A stretch of DNA of 64,000 nucleotides from JANWXR01 sp964608265. Lineage in GTDB: Bacteria > Chloroflexota > Anaerolineae > Anaerolineales > UBA6663. The position numbers and the translations under genes were made by a program. The notes beneath the pieces were generated by a model that was not told where the DNA came from, did not search any database, and saw only the letters and a program-made list of their open reading frames with translations. Shown here one piece after another: positions 56,432 through 64,000 of the stretch (positions are counted from its first letter, which is position 1; each line of letters opens with the position of its first letter). The stretch is from the NCBI GenBank assembly GCA_964608265.1, contig CAZSNP010000002.1:1-64000 (forward strand), read 5' to 3'.

Positions 56432-56760
56432 TGCGCCTCGTCTTCACCTTCATCGGTGGGAGCGGGGAGCCGTTGTTCCACAAGCGCGCGGCGGAATGGA
56501 TCGCTCAGGCCAGGGCGCTCGGCGCCCGGATGGAGCCGATCACCAACGGCACGCTGCTGGCCGAGCAGACGGTGCGCGAGCTGGTGGAGGCCCGCCTCGA
56601 TCCGTGGTGGGCGTCCATTGACGGCGCCACCCCCCGGTTGAGGCCGCATTGCCCGCGACAGCCCATAACCCGGGCCGAGCGGCGAACGTTCGTGATCGCG
56701 CGAGAGGAACCATCCCAACCGTTCCCATCTTCTCCTCACATCGTCTCGGATTTACCATAG
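56431..56760 (+). pseudogene. Internal fragment of a radical-SAM gene
   Basis: The first 65 codons (FTFIGGSGEPLFHKRAAEWI, EPITNGTLLAEQTVREL, PWWASIDGATP) match the region after the iron-sulfur cluster loop of radical-SAM proteins, including the GGSGEP motif and NGT strand. The upstream CxxxCxxC part is absent because the fragment starts at the priA stop, and after codon 70 the reading becomes unrelated. A degraded remnant rather than a working gene. Confidence 0.65.
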
Positions 56761-56887
56761 ATTTACGGATTTCAGCAGCACGCTTTCAAAATACAATTGC
56801 GACGTTGGCGCAGGTCGGTATAGGAGTCAGTATCCGTCTTCAGCTAACTCAGGCATCGGGCCTGTGTTTCCGTACTCGGAGGACACT

Positions 56888-58753
56888 ATGCAGATACAAC
56901 CAAGGATCATCCGTTTATGGGCCGTCATCGGCGCCGCCCTGCTGGGCATGGTGCTGGCCGGCTGCGTGGTCGCTGCCTTCTCGCTGCCGGCCGGGGAGGT
57001 GGGCCACAGCTCGGCTGCAGAGATGCTAAATGATGAGGAGCCCGATGTCGTCGTCTACAACAATGTGCGCTACGTCGTCTTTGCCGGTGAGGAAACTTCG
57101 GGCGGCGACTACGAGCTTTTCATTCGCGGCTTTGACCTGAACAACAATCCGGTCACACCCCTTACGCGATTGACGAACAATTCAGGCTCCGACTATTCAG
57201 CGCGGATTGCGTCCGGGGAGAACGGCTTTCTGTATGTCGCCTGGGCCTACGTCTTGGGCGGGAATCGGACGGTCTGGTGGCTCAAGGTGCGCGCCAGCGA
57301 CCTGGCGATTGTGGCCGGCCCGAGTCTGCTCTCAGGGGCATTTACTTCTCTGGACAACGTGCAAATCGCCTATTCGCCCTTCTACTCCACAACGGCCGTG
57401 GTGTGGGCGTCGGGCAACCCCACCCTCACGATTTACTACAACCGGGTGGTGACCGACACCAACGTGGGCACGCCGCTGATCGTATCGCAGGGCACCGGCT
57501 GCGCGGGCGCGGCCTTCACCCAATACGAGCCGCGTATGACGCGCACTTACCCCAACGGCACGTTCACACAAATCGCCTGGATTGGTCGCAAAGATTCGAG
57601 TGGCACAGCCGATGGCGTGTACTGGCGTGAGATTGACAATGAATTCGGGACAGCCTTTACGAACTGTCTTGAGCCCTCGTTTGGCACCGGATTTACCGGC
57701 GGCCAGGAGCACGACGTCGAGATCAGCGTTAATCGTTTTTTTGGCAAGAGTTTTGTCACCTGGTCACGGGATACCGGTGGAGGCCAGTACGACGTCATCA
57801 TGCGCCCGATCAATGCCATTACGGGCAGTCTGTGCAGCGCATACCTGGTGTCGAATAGCAACCCGAATGTTGACGAGATTGATCCCAGCATCGGGGCCGG
57901 GCGTGTAATGAGCGACTGGGTTCACCTGGCCTGGGAGAGCACCGGCGCGGCGAACGCCATCAACTACGAGCTGATTGACGCCTCGGTTTGCGCCGCGACA
58001 CCAGTCAGCGTCAGTGGCGTACTGACCCTCAGCACGACCCCCTTGACCTCAACGGACGATGTGGATAAACCGCAATTGAGCGTATACCCCGATCTCAGCT
58101 CCAGCGCGCTGAATTTGAACGCCGCCACCCTGACGGCTGAGCAGCTACAGTTCTTGACGGCCACCGGACAGGTGAGGCCGGAGCAGGCCCAGGCTGCCCT
58201 GGCCGATGGGACGATCACGGCTCAGGAGGCTTACGCAATGGCCTTCGGCCCTCGGCCCAACGCGCAGGCGGCGGCTCTGCCCGCGCCGCCCACTGGAGAG
58301 GACAGCGGTGTGGCCGCGCCCCCCGAATTCATCCTGCCTGATTGCGCCGCGGAGCCGTATAACGACAAATGCCAGGCGGCGGCCCGGCGATTATCAGCCG
58401 GTGCGGGGGTTTCGCCTCAGGCGACCTGCGGCCCCAACGCCGTCGACCACGTCGCGGTCAGCTTTCTCGATGACACCAACAACCGGATGTATGGGTGGTT
58501 GTTTGCCGCCGGCGATGTGGACATCGGCTTCGGGTGCGGCACAGGGGCGTACTTGCTCGGAGGGCGGTTCGCATACCTGGCACGCCAGGATACGACACTG
58601 GCGGATTACGCCGACAGTTATCGTGTCTTGGTGGATCCATTGGGCTTTGCGACGTTTGTGTGGGCGGGCCTGGATTCAGGCGCCCCAGCCAACGATGAGG
58701 TGTATCTTGTCACCTCCAAGATACCGGTCTTTCTCCCCGTAGTTCGGCGTTAG
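56888..58753 (+). CDS. Secreted beta-propeller-like lipoprotein
   Basis: 621 residues. MQIQPRIIRLWAVIGAALLG with lipobox LAGC marks a lipoprotein. Repeats of the type VVYNNVRYVVFAG, GENGFLYVAWAY and FTQIAWIGRK recall propeller blades with Asp/Thr-rich loops. Residues about 415-460 form a helical module (LTAEQLQFLTATGQVRPEQA). The C-terminus reads KIPVFLPVVRR, an ending I associate with secreted Chloroflexota proteins and a possible sorting or anchoring tag. Binding partner unknown. The base usage is less GC-rich than in neighbours. Confidence 0.7.
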   Translation: MQIQPRIIRLWAVIGAALLGMVLAGCVVAAFSLPAGEVGHSSAAEMLNDEEPDVVVYNNVRYVVFAGEETSGGDYELFIRGFDLNNNPVTPLTRLTNNSGSDYSARIASGENGFLYVAWAYVLGGNRTVWWLKVRASDLAIVAGPSLLSGAFTSLDNVQIAYSPFYSTTAVVWASGNPTLTIYYNRVVTDTNVGTPLIVSQGTGCAGAAFTQYEPRMTRTYPNGTFTQIAWIGRKDSSGTADGVYWREIDNEFGTAFTNCLEPSFGTGFTGGQEHDVEISVNRFFGKSFVTWSRDTGGGQYDVIMRPINAITGSLCSAYLVSNSNPNVDEIDPSIGAGRVMSDWVHLAWESTGAANAINYELIDASVCAATPVSVSGVLTLSTTPLTSTDDVDKPQLSVYPDLSSSALNLNAATLTAEQLQFLTATGQVRPEQAQAALADGTITAQEAYAMAFGPRPNAQAAALPAPPTGEDSGVAAPPEFILPDCAAEPYNDKCQAAARRLSAGAGVSPQATCGPNAVDHVAVSFLDDTNNRMYGWLFAAGDVDIGFGCGTGAYLLGGRFAYLARQDTTLADYADSYRVLVDPLGFATFVWAGLDSGAPANDEVYLVTSKIPVFLPVVRR

Positions 58754-58782
58754 CGTCTGCACACTGCATCGCGTATCAACAT

Positions 58783-58816
58783 ACCGGGCCTCCAGCGAGA
58801 GGCCCGGTGTCTTTTA
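58783..58816 (+). terminator. Terminator after the propeller lipoprotein gene
   Basis: A perfect 9-bp stem ACCGGGCCT/AGGCCCGGT with an 8-nt loop followed by GTCTTTTA. Confidence 0.85.
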
Positions 58817-59896
58817 CGCCGAGGCCCCGCCGTACGCGCGCAGGCCGCGGCGCCAGACGAAGCGCGCGATGAGGAACAGCGCCACGGTCAACGCCGCCGC
58901 GCCAGCTAACGTTTGTGGGGTGAGGCGATTGGTCAGCGCTTCGGCGGGGACGGTGACGGCGAAGGCCACCGGCACGAGGAAGGTCAGCCCGGCCCGCATC
59001 CAGTCGGGATAGAGCGTGACGGGATAGCGCCCCGCCGCGAACACGCCCTCGAACAGGTTGACCATCTCATCCACGCGGATGAACCAGAACGCCACCGAGG
59101 TCAGCATCAGCCCGCCGAGCAGCAGCGCGGCTGCGAAGGCCAGCGCCTGCAACAGCCCGACCGCGCCCTGCAACTCGGGATAGACGGCCTGCATCCGGCC
59201 CACAAACGCCGCGCCGTAGTTCTGCAGCAGCGCGGCCACATCGCTGGCCGGGTCGCCGAGGCCGGCCATGCCGAAGTCGAGCACGCCGCACAGTTCAGCG
59301 TTCGCATCCACCAGCAAATGCTCCGACCACAGATCGCCGTGGATGAGGCGCGGCTCGGCCTCGATATTGCGCGGGTCGCCGAGCATCGAGTCGAACAGGT
59401 GCGTCGCCCAATCGCGTTGCTGCAGCATCAGCAGCGGATAGAGGTGCTGCCCGGCCTCGCGCCGCAACTGCGTCTGCGCGGCGTGCGTCACCGGCGCGCG
59501 GGTGGGCGGGAGGCCGTCGGCGGGCGTGGTGTGCAGCGCGTGCAGGAAGCGGCCCAACTGCTCGGCGAGCCGCTGTTGCGCGGACTCGGACAGCGTGCGC
59601 GGCAGATCGTTGCGCAGCGCCTGGCCGGCGATGAGGCGATAGGTCATGAAATCCGGCCCGCGCCGGTCGGGCGCCGGGATGGAGACCGGGACGCGCGGTT
59701 GAAGCCGGTCGAGGATCAGCAGCTCGTCTTGCAGGATGCGGGCGCGGCGTTCGTCTTTGGCGAAGCGGAAGACGCGCTCACCGCAGAAGACGACGTCGTT
59801 CATCAGGCCCTCGCCGTTGAAGCGCGCTGAGGTCAGATCGGCGTCGGGGGCGAGGGCCCGAATTCGGTTTTCGTACTGAGCGATGAAAGGGTGCAT
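58814..59896 (-). CDS. Chimeric ORF: phosphotransferase (APH-like) fused to ABC-2 permease C-terminus
   Basis: 360 residues from MHPFIAQYENRIRAL. Residues 1 to about 243 are an aminoglycoside/choline-kinase-like domain: RLIHGDLWSEHLLV (Brenner loop with catalytic Asp) and GVLDFGMAGLGDPASDVA. From about residue 247 (DNA about 59158) the sequence becomes membrane protein with LLQALAFAAALLLGGLML, TSVAFWFIRVDEMVNLFEGVF, RYPVTLYPDWMRAGLTFLVP and a C-terminal VWRRGLRAYGGASA, the end of ABC-2 permeases of the DUF990 type. Both halves lack their normal other parts, so it is a deletion fusion or an assembly chimera. Confidence 0.8.
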   Translation of the reverse strand: MHPFIAQYENRIRALAPDADLTSARFNGEGLMNDVVFCGERVFRFAKDERRARILQDELLILDRLQPRVPVSIPAPDRRGPDFMTYRLIAGQALRNDLPRTLSESAQQRLAEQLGRFLHALHTTPADGLPPTRAPVTHAAQTQLRREAGQHLYPLLMLQQRDWATHLFDSMLGDPRNIEAEPRLIHGDLWSEHLLVDANAELCGVLDFGMAGLGDPASDVAALLQNYGAAFVGRMQAVYPELQGAVGLLQALAFAAALLLGGLMLTSVAFWFIRVDEMVNLFEGVFAAGRYPVTLYPDWMRAGLTFLVPVAFAVTVPAEALTNRLTPQTLAGAAALTVALFLIARFVWRRGLRAYGGASA

Positions 59897-60250
59897 GTCA
59901 GTTTTCACTCGGCTGGCTAAACGCAAACACGACAGGCCGGTGAGCCTGCGGAGCCGATGAAAACCGGGCTACACGGTCAGGCGCGGGCCGGCGAGGACGG
60001 GAGGTTGGCAGCGGAGCAACGGATATCGGCACTATTCGCTCACCGTGTGCACGCACGGGAATCCGGTAAAGACCGGCGCGGTCTTCGAGACCGCATCGGT
60101 CTGCCCGGCCGCAGCCGGTCTCCGGCAAGGTTGTTTTACAATCCGCTCCATTCGCATGGAATGAAGCCGCGCGCGACGGGCGGCATCTAATCCCCAGGCC
60201 ACTCTGCTCGCCCCTTTACTGCGTCGTTTGCTCCTCATCCCGCTGGTACC
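59897..60250. other. Spacer with palindromic GC-rich repeats
   Basis: 354 bp between divergently transcribed genes. It contains a GACCGGCGCGGTCTTCGAGA block (about 60075-60094) with GAGACCGC and GGTCTGCC nearby that can fold back on itself. TACAAT at about 60137-60142 may be a promoter. No gene is visible. Confidence 0.5.
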
Positions 60251-60676
60251 GTGGCCAACCGCCTCCAACTCGATGTGCGCAGCCTCGGCCTCAACTTCCG
60301 CCCGCCCGCCAATGCCGGCGTGCTGCCCGACGGCCGCAACTGGGTGTGGTTCATCGCCTTCTTCGGCACGCCCAAGCGGGTGTGGACGGAGATGGGCAGT
60401 TCGATTTCGACGCCGCTCGACATCCCGCTGGAAGCGGCGCGGTTGCTGGCCGTTGACCCCGACGCGGTAGCGTATATCCGCGGGCGTTCCCTCCCCCAAC
60501 CCGACGGGTTCGCCAAATTACTCTGTCAGGCCTGGCGGGCCGATGGGTTGAAGGCCTGGGAGGTCACTCTCATGCACGAGTTGGATTTGTACGGGGTGCG
60601 GCCGCCCCTCATCAGCGGCGGCGCGCTGCCACCCGAGCGCGAACGCCTTCAGCGTGCGAAGAGGCGCTCAGCGTGA
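60251..60676 (+). CDS. Hypothetical protein
   Basis: 141 residues from a GTG. FRPPANAGVLPDGRNWVWFI, FFGTPKRVWTEMGSSISTPL, GFAKLLCQAWRADGLKAWEV and LYGVRPPLISGG suggest a single alpha/beta domain without catalytic motif. I do not recognise it. It ends at a bidirectional terminator. Confidence 0.55.
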   Translation: MANRLQLDVRSLGLNFRPPANAGVLPDGRNWVWFIAFFGTPKRVWTEMGSSISTPLDIPLEAARLLAVDPDAVAYIRGRSLPQPDGFAKLLCQAWRADGLKAWEVTLMHELDLYGVRPPLISGGALPPERERLQRAKRRSA

Positions 60677-60694
60677 CCGTGATCCATCCCACAA

Positions 60695-60729
60695 AAAAAG
60701 TGGAGGCCTCAATGAAGCCTCCACTTTTT
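60695..60729. terminator. Bidirectional terminator
   Basis: A perfect 13-bp stem AAAAAGTGGAGGC/GCCTCCACTTTTT (60695-60707, 60717-60729) with A-run on one side and T-run on the other. It serves both convergent genes. Confidence 0.93.
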
Positions 60730-60746
60730 GAGTCACCCCGCGGGCG

Positions 60747-61790
60747 TCAGCTCGTCAGTTGCGGTTGATCACTCATGGCCGGCGGCGCGGCCGGGGCGGA
60801 GGGCGCTGGCGTGTTGAAGTAGGGCCGCGTGCCGAAGCGCGTGAGCACCACCGCGCCTAACCCGATGCAGGCGACGACGAGCCAGGCCAGGAAGCTGAAG
60901 AGCCCGCCCACGCCGGGGAATAGGTTGATGCCGTTCACCAACAGCGTGATGATGAAGGTGCCGAGCGCCGCCGACACCACCGGGCTGAGGAGCGGCCACT
61001 TGAGCGCCGACGCCAGCCGGTCGCCGAAGAGGATGCCGAAGGCCAGCCAGCCGAAGAACAACGCCAGCGCGTACACCAGCAAACCGATCAGGCTGAACGG
61101 CGCCAGACAGATTGTGAGGGCGACGACGACGGCCACGATGGGCACGGCCAGCAGCGTCAGCAGCCCGACGCCGCCCGACAGCATGGGCGCCGAGCCGATG
61201 GCGGCGGTGACGCGCGTCGTCTGATCCGGCAGGAAGAGCATCGTCACCACGGCCAGCAGCCCGGCGACCAGCGCCAACCCGAACGACGTGAACACCCCCC
61301 ACACCAGCGACACCGCGTAATCGAACGGGCCGTAACGCACCGACGGCACTTCGACAAAATCGGGCGCCGGGATGGGCACCGGCAGGCCGTCGAAATTGAA
61401 GTCACCCTCGAAGCCGGTGGTCTCGCTGCCCTGCACCTCGTAGCCTTCCTCCGTGCTCACCGAGCCACCCGTGCGCACCAGGTTGCCCTCGACGACGGAG
61501 GTGGCCTGCAAATCGAGTGAGCCGCCAAAGGTGACGACATTCCCTTTGACCGTGCCGGCCAGGGTGACGTTGCCGCCCATCATGGTCAGGTCGCCGGTGA
61601 CGACGGCCCCCGCCTCGATGGTCGTATTGCCGCCGAAGATGGTCAGGTCGCCGGTGACGGTCTGACCACTCTTGATAACGTTGTTGCCGCCCCAGATGGT
61701 GCGGTCGGCCAGGCCGCTGGCGAAAGCGGTCGAGGCCCCGGTTGCCCACAGCAGCCCCATTGCAAAAATCAGAACGAGTAGCTTCTTCAT
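60747..61790 (-). CDS. Membrane protein with polymer-forming (bactofilin-like) repeats
   Basis: 347 residues from MKKLLVLIFAMGLL. After the signal peptide come right-handed beta repeats with GDLTIFGGNTTIEAGAVVTG, GDLTMMGGNVTLAGTVKGNV and GSLDLQATSVVEGNL, typical of polymer-forming cytoskeletal/bactofilin-like modules. Residues about 180-330 have four to five TM helices (ALVAGLLAVVTMLFL, LLTLLAVPIVAVVVALTICL, LLVYALALFFGWLAFGILFG). It is coupled by an ATGA overlap to the anti-sigma gene. Probably an envelope-structure protein controlled by the ECF sigma factor. Confidence 0.75.
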   Translation of the reverse strand: MKKLLVLIFAMGLLWATGASTAFASGLADRTIWGGNNVIKSGQTVTGDLTIFGGNTTIEAGAVVTGDLTMMGGNVTLAGTVKGNVVTFGGSLDLQATSVVEGNLVRTGGSVSTEEGYEVQGSETTGFEGDFNFDGLPVPIPAPDFVEVPSVRYGPFDYAVSLVWGVFTSFGLALVAGLLAVVTMLFLPDQTTRVTAAIGSAPMLSGGVGLLTLLAVPIVAVVVALTICLAPFSLIGLLVYALALFFGWLAFGILFGDRLASALKWPLLSPVVSAALGTFIITLLVNGINLFPGVGGLFSFLAWLVVACIGLGAVVLTRFGTRPYFNTPAPSAPAAPPAMSDQPQLTS

Positions 61791-62344
61791 GACATCAATC
61801 CTTGCAGCGCCAACCGGCGCATGAGATAGAACCAGGCCGCGACGATTACGATTGCCGCCCCGCCGCCCGCCCACGCTACCGGTGAGCCGAGGGCGTATTC
61901 ACCCAGCGACCGGGCGATGGCGGTGAACGCGCCGGCCAGCGTTGCCGCCAGATTCGAGGCGGCCGTCGCGCTATTGAACATGGCTGCCGTGGTGGCCGGC
62001 TGGCCGATGACCTGCGCCAGAGTCCACACCATGCCCAGCCCGAGCGGCAGGATCAACATCGCGCCGCCCGCGACCCCGAGGCCCAATGCGAATACGCCCC
62101 ACAACGGGCGCGGTTGCGACCGGCGTTGTTTGAGGCGCGCGTTGAAGCGCCCGATGAAGCCCGGCCGGGGGGCCACGACCGGCGCACCGCTGAAGATGGC
62201 CGCGACGCGGGCCAACGCCTCGCGCCGGGTCGCGCATTCGGCGCACTCAGCGAGATGGGCGTCCAGCTCCCGTTGTTGCGTCGCCAGCAATTCACCATCC
62301 AGCGCCAATTGCATCCACTCGAAGTAGGGCTTATGCATCGTCAT
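61787..62344 (-). CDS. Anti-sigma factor with zinc-finger (zf-HC2)
   Basis: 185 residues. DAHLAECAECATRR gives the ZAS motif H-x3-C-x2-C that binds zinc and the sigma factor. A C-terminal TM helix is suggested by GGGAAIVIVAAWFYLM, with further hydrophobic segments before it. It holds the ECF sigma factor inactive at the membrane until a signal releases it. Overlaps both neighbours by ATGA. Confidence 0.85.
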   Translation of the reverse strand: MTMHKPYFEWMQLALDGELLATQQRELDAHLAECAECATRREALARVAAIFSGAPVVAPRPGFIGRFNARLKQRRSQPRPLWGVFALGLGVAGGAMLILPLGLGMVWTLAQVIGQPATTAAMFNSATAASNLAATLAGAFTAIARSLGEYALGSPVAWAGGGAAIVIVAAWFYLMRRLALQGLMS

Positions 62345-62946
62345 CGCTTCATTCCCTCGACGGCCAGCGCGGGGCGTACCGGAACTGAGTTCAGCTTGGG
62401 GGTGCTGGCCGTCAACATCTCGGCTACGGCGCCGCGCGCCCGGTGCAGCCGGCTCTTCACCGCACTCACGGTGGCCCCGGTCGTTTCGGCAATCTCCTCA
62501 TACGACAGGTCGTACCAATAACGCATCACAATCACGCCTCGATCTTCGGGCGAGAGTTTTGAGAGGTGGCCCTGGATGACCCTGGCCTGCTCGCGGCGGC
62601 TGGCGGTCTCCTCCGGGCCGGCGGCCGGCTCGCGCAAGTTGGGGTGCGGCGGCAAGTCGTCATCGTCAATCGACAACCAGGTGACGCGGCGTTTGCGCAG
62701 CCGGTCGATGCAATGGTGGCTGGCAATGGAGAACAGCCACGTTTTGAAAGAGCGCGTGGGGTCGTAGCGGCGCAGTTGCGAATAGGCGCGCAGAAAAGCC
62801 TCCTGGGCAGCGTCTTCGGCTTCGTGCGCGTCGCCCAGCATGCGGTAGCACAGGTTGTAAACCGCGGTCTGATAGGTCTCGACCAGCGGTGTGAAGGCGG
62901 CCTCGTCACCCGCCCGGGCCCGGGCCAAATACTCTTGTTCAGTCAC
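62341..62946 (-). CDS. ECF-type RNA polymerase sigma factor
   Basis: 201 residues from a GTG at 62946. Region 2 is YNLCYRMLGDAHEAEDAAQEAFLRAYSQL with FKTWLFSIASHHCIDRLRKR, and region 4 is LSPEDRGVIVMRYWYDLSYEEIAETTGATVSAVKSRLHRAR. It belongs to the RpoE-like group that works with zinc-binding anti-sigma partners, encoded next. The operon probably answers an envelope stress; autoregulation is likely but untested. The -10 box TATAAT lies about 48 nt upstream. Confidence 0.95.
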   Translation of the reverse strand: MTEQEYLARARAGDEAAFTPLVETYQTAVYNLCYRMLGDAHEAEDAAQEAFLRAYSQLRRYDPTRSFKTWLFSIASHHCIDRLRKRRVTWLSIDDDDLPPHPNLREPAAGPEETASRREQARVIQGHLSKLSPEDRGVIVMRYWYDLSYEEIAETTGATVSAVKSRLHRARGAVAEMLTASTPKLNSVPVRPALAVEGMKR

Positions 62947-62993
62947 GCTTGCCTCGAGGGCCAGTCCGTCTCTACTGGCAACGGGTATTACGC

Positions 62994-62999
62994 ATTATA
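62994..62999 (-). promoter_or_regulatory. -10 box (TATAAT) of the sigma factor operon
   Basis: Consensus hexamer on the minus strand, 47 nt before the GTG start at 62946. It looks like a housekeeping promoter; an ECF-type site was not identified. Confidence 0.5.
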
Positions 63000-63207
63000 A
63001 AACGGTCGGTTGCGCCACCCGCCCCCTGACCGCGCATCACATGGACTGCCGTTTGTCGTCCCGGTGCGCGGCCAGCAGGCGGAGCCTCGCCTTGAATGAG
63101 TTTGACGGCGAGGCGAGACGGGCCGGGGGTGAGGTCATAACCAACCAACGCAACCGTTGCAGTCGTGGCCGGCGAGTTGATTTGCGGTACAATCGCCGCG
63201 GGTTGGG

Positions 63208-63600
63208 ATGGAGTCAATGGAAAAGCCGTATGTATTGGTGATTGACGATAGCCGCGAGACCGCGGATAGCATCGCCGAGATGCTGCGGCTCATCGGCTAC
63301 CCGGCGCGCGTCGCCTACGGGCCACGGACGGCCATGAACGCCATCACCGCCCAGTTCCCCGGCGTCATCATGCTCGATATCCACATGCCCGGCGTCGACG
63401 GGATTGAAGTGTGCCGCTATCTGCGGCGCGACCCGCGCACCGTGCATGTGCCGGTGATTGCGATGTCGAGCGACCATCAGCCCGAGATCGTGGCGCGGGT
63501 GATGGCCGCCGGCGCGAACCTGTTCCTGGCCAAACCGATTGCGTTCGAGAAACTGGAGGCGGTGCTGACGAGCGTGCAGAAAGGCGTGGCCAGCGCATGA
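63208..63600 (+). CDS. Response regulator receiver-domain protein
   Basis: 130 residues from MESMEKPYVLVIDDSRETADSI. A stand-alone CheY-like domain: DD near residues 13-14 (VIDDS), phosphorylated Asp in VIMLDIHMPG, Ser/Thr in IAMSSDH and Lys in LAKPIAFEKL. It has no output domain. It is followed by a second receiver overlapping at ATGA. Confidence 0.92.
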   Translation: MESMEKPYVLVIDDSRETADSIAEMLRLIGYPARVAYGPRTAMNAITAQFPGVIMLDIHMPGVDGIEVCRYLRRDPRTVHVPVIAMSSDHQPEIVARVMAAGANLFLAKPIAFEKLEAVLTSVQKGVASA

Positions 63601-64000
63601 GCCCGACGCTGACGGCGGTCGTCATCGACGACAACCGCATGATTGCGAACAGCGTCGTCAAAATGCTGCAAATGCTGGGCTACGAAGCCCAGGTGGCGTA
63701 CGGCGCGCTGCCGGCCATGCAATTGCTGGCGCAGGCCACACCCGATCTGGTGCTGGTGGATATCCACATGCAGGGCATTAACGGCGTGGAGGTCGTGCGC
63801 TACATCCGCCGCAACCAGCACACCGCCCGCGTCCCCATCGTCGCCATCTCCTCCGATACCCAGGGCGAGCTGGTGCATTCGATGAAGACCGCCGGGGCCA
63901 ACGCCTTCTGCCCCAAGCCGATTGCGTTCGAGGCGCTCGAACAGGCCATCTCCGACGCCCGGCAAAACGTCACCCTCACCAAACCCCTCACCGGGCCGCT
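63597..64000 (+). CDS. Response regulator receiver-domain protein, 3' end outside window
   Basis: Starts MSPTLTAVVIDDNRMIANSV in an ATGA overlap with the previous gene. Motifs: VIDDN, LVLVDIHMQG, VAISSDT and FCPKPIAFEAL. It is paralogous to the first receiver, sharing the KPIAFE segment, and the pair probably acts in one relay. The reading remains open at the window edge, so an output domain could follow. Confidence 0.9.
   Translation, partial: MSPTLTAVVIDDNRMIANSVVKMLQMLGYEAQVAYGALPAMQLLAQATPDLVLVDIHMQGINGVEVVRYIRRNQHTARVPIVAISSDTQGELVHSMKTAGANAFCPKPIAFEALEQAISDARQNVTLTKPLTGP

Noticed and set aside
56864..56888. Earlier TTG/GTG start for the propeller lipoprotein
   Set aside because: The ATG at 56888 leads directly into a proper lipoprotein signal peptide; the extension adds unsupported residues.

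Overview
The window is a 64 kb piece of a high-GC bacterial genome, most likely a Chloroflexota (Anaerolineae-like) metagenome-assembled genome. The phylum is an inference. It rests on lipoproteins with Pro/Thr-rich linkers, a secreted protein ending in VFLPVVRR, many promoters whose -10 box sits 6-10 nt before the start codon, a BTAD/AfsR-type regulator, the circularly permuted ATP-grasp/alpha-E/transglutaminase operon, and spacers full of dispersed repeats. A 100-N scaffold gap at 14273-14372 is flanked by the same 55 bp on both sides, so it joins two overlapping contigs and hides no unknown sequence.

Layout. 1-5.8 kb: 3' end of dnaN, metallophosphatase, SGNH hydrolase, FecR/propeller lipoprotein, mscL, GAF protein, rpsU. 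6-10.8 kb: Nudix hydrolase overlapping a nuclease-like gene, PfkB kinase, sortase-like secreted protein, double GNAT protein. 11-18.6 kb: mutS2, an interrupted methyltransferase at the scaffold gap, AI-2E family permease, small hypothetical genes, THUMP-like methyltransferase. 18.5-23 kb: a minus-strand membrane/cytochrome c/cupredoxin cluster whose first gene is broken by a palindromic miniature element that itself carries an IS4-family insertion sequence. 23-34 kb: BTAD regulator, phosphoribosyltransferase, methyltransferase, PAS-GAF-HD-GYP protein, DUF3800 protein, bifunctional penicillin-binding protein and PilZ protein. 34-38.6 kb: CIRCE-groES-groEL, PspC protein, MFS transporter. 38.7-45.7 kb: lipoprotein, second copy of a 100-bp miniature element, MntA antitoxin with a nonsense-mutated HEPN toxin, pfkA, dnaE. 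45.8-53.7 kb: YceI protein, frameshifted alpha/beta hydrolase, PP2C phosphatase, mobA, and the ATP-grasp/alpha-E/transglutaminase operon interrupted by a four-helix-bundle gene. 53.9-64 kb: priA, a radical-SAM fragment, propeller lipoprotein, a kinase/ABC-permease chimera, an ECF sigma/anti-sigma/membrane-protein operon and two response regulators.

Most of the gene content is ordinary housekeeping, envelope and regulatory material. I did not find a convincing new defence or biosynthetic system. The unusual part is the density and behaviour of small dispersed repeats. There are two identical 100-bp elements with terminal inverted repeats and target duplications, a nested element whose removal on paper restores an open reading frame, several palindromic spacer families, and fragments resembling those families inside the coding regions of MutS2, DnaE, PriA and an MFS transporter without breaking the frame. 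Several genes are also decayed: tandem UGA, amber and G-run frameshift lesions, a radical-SAM fragment and a chimeric ORF.
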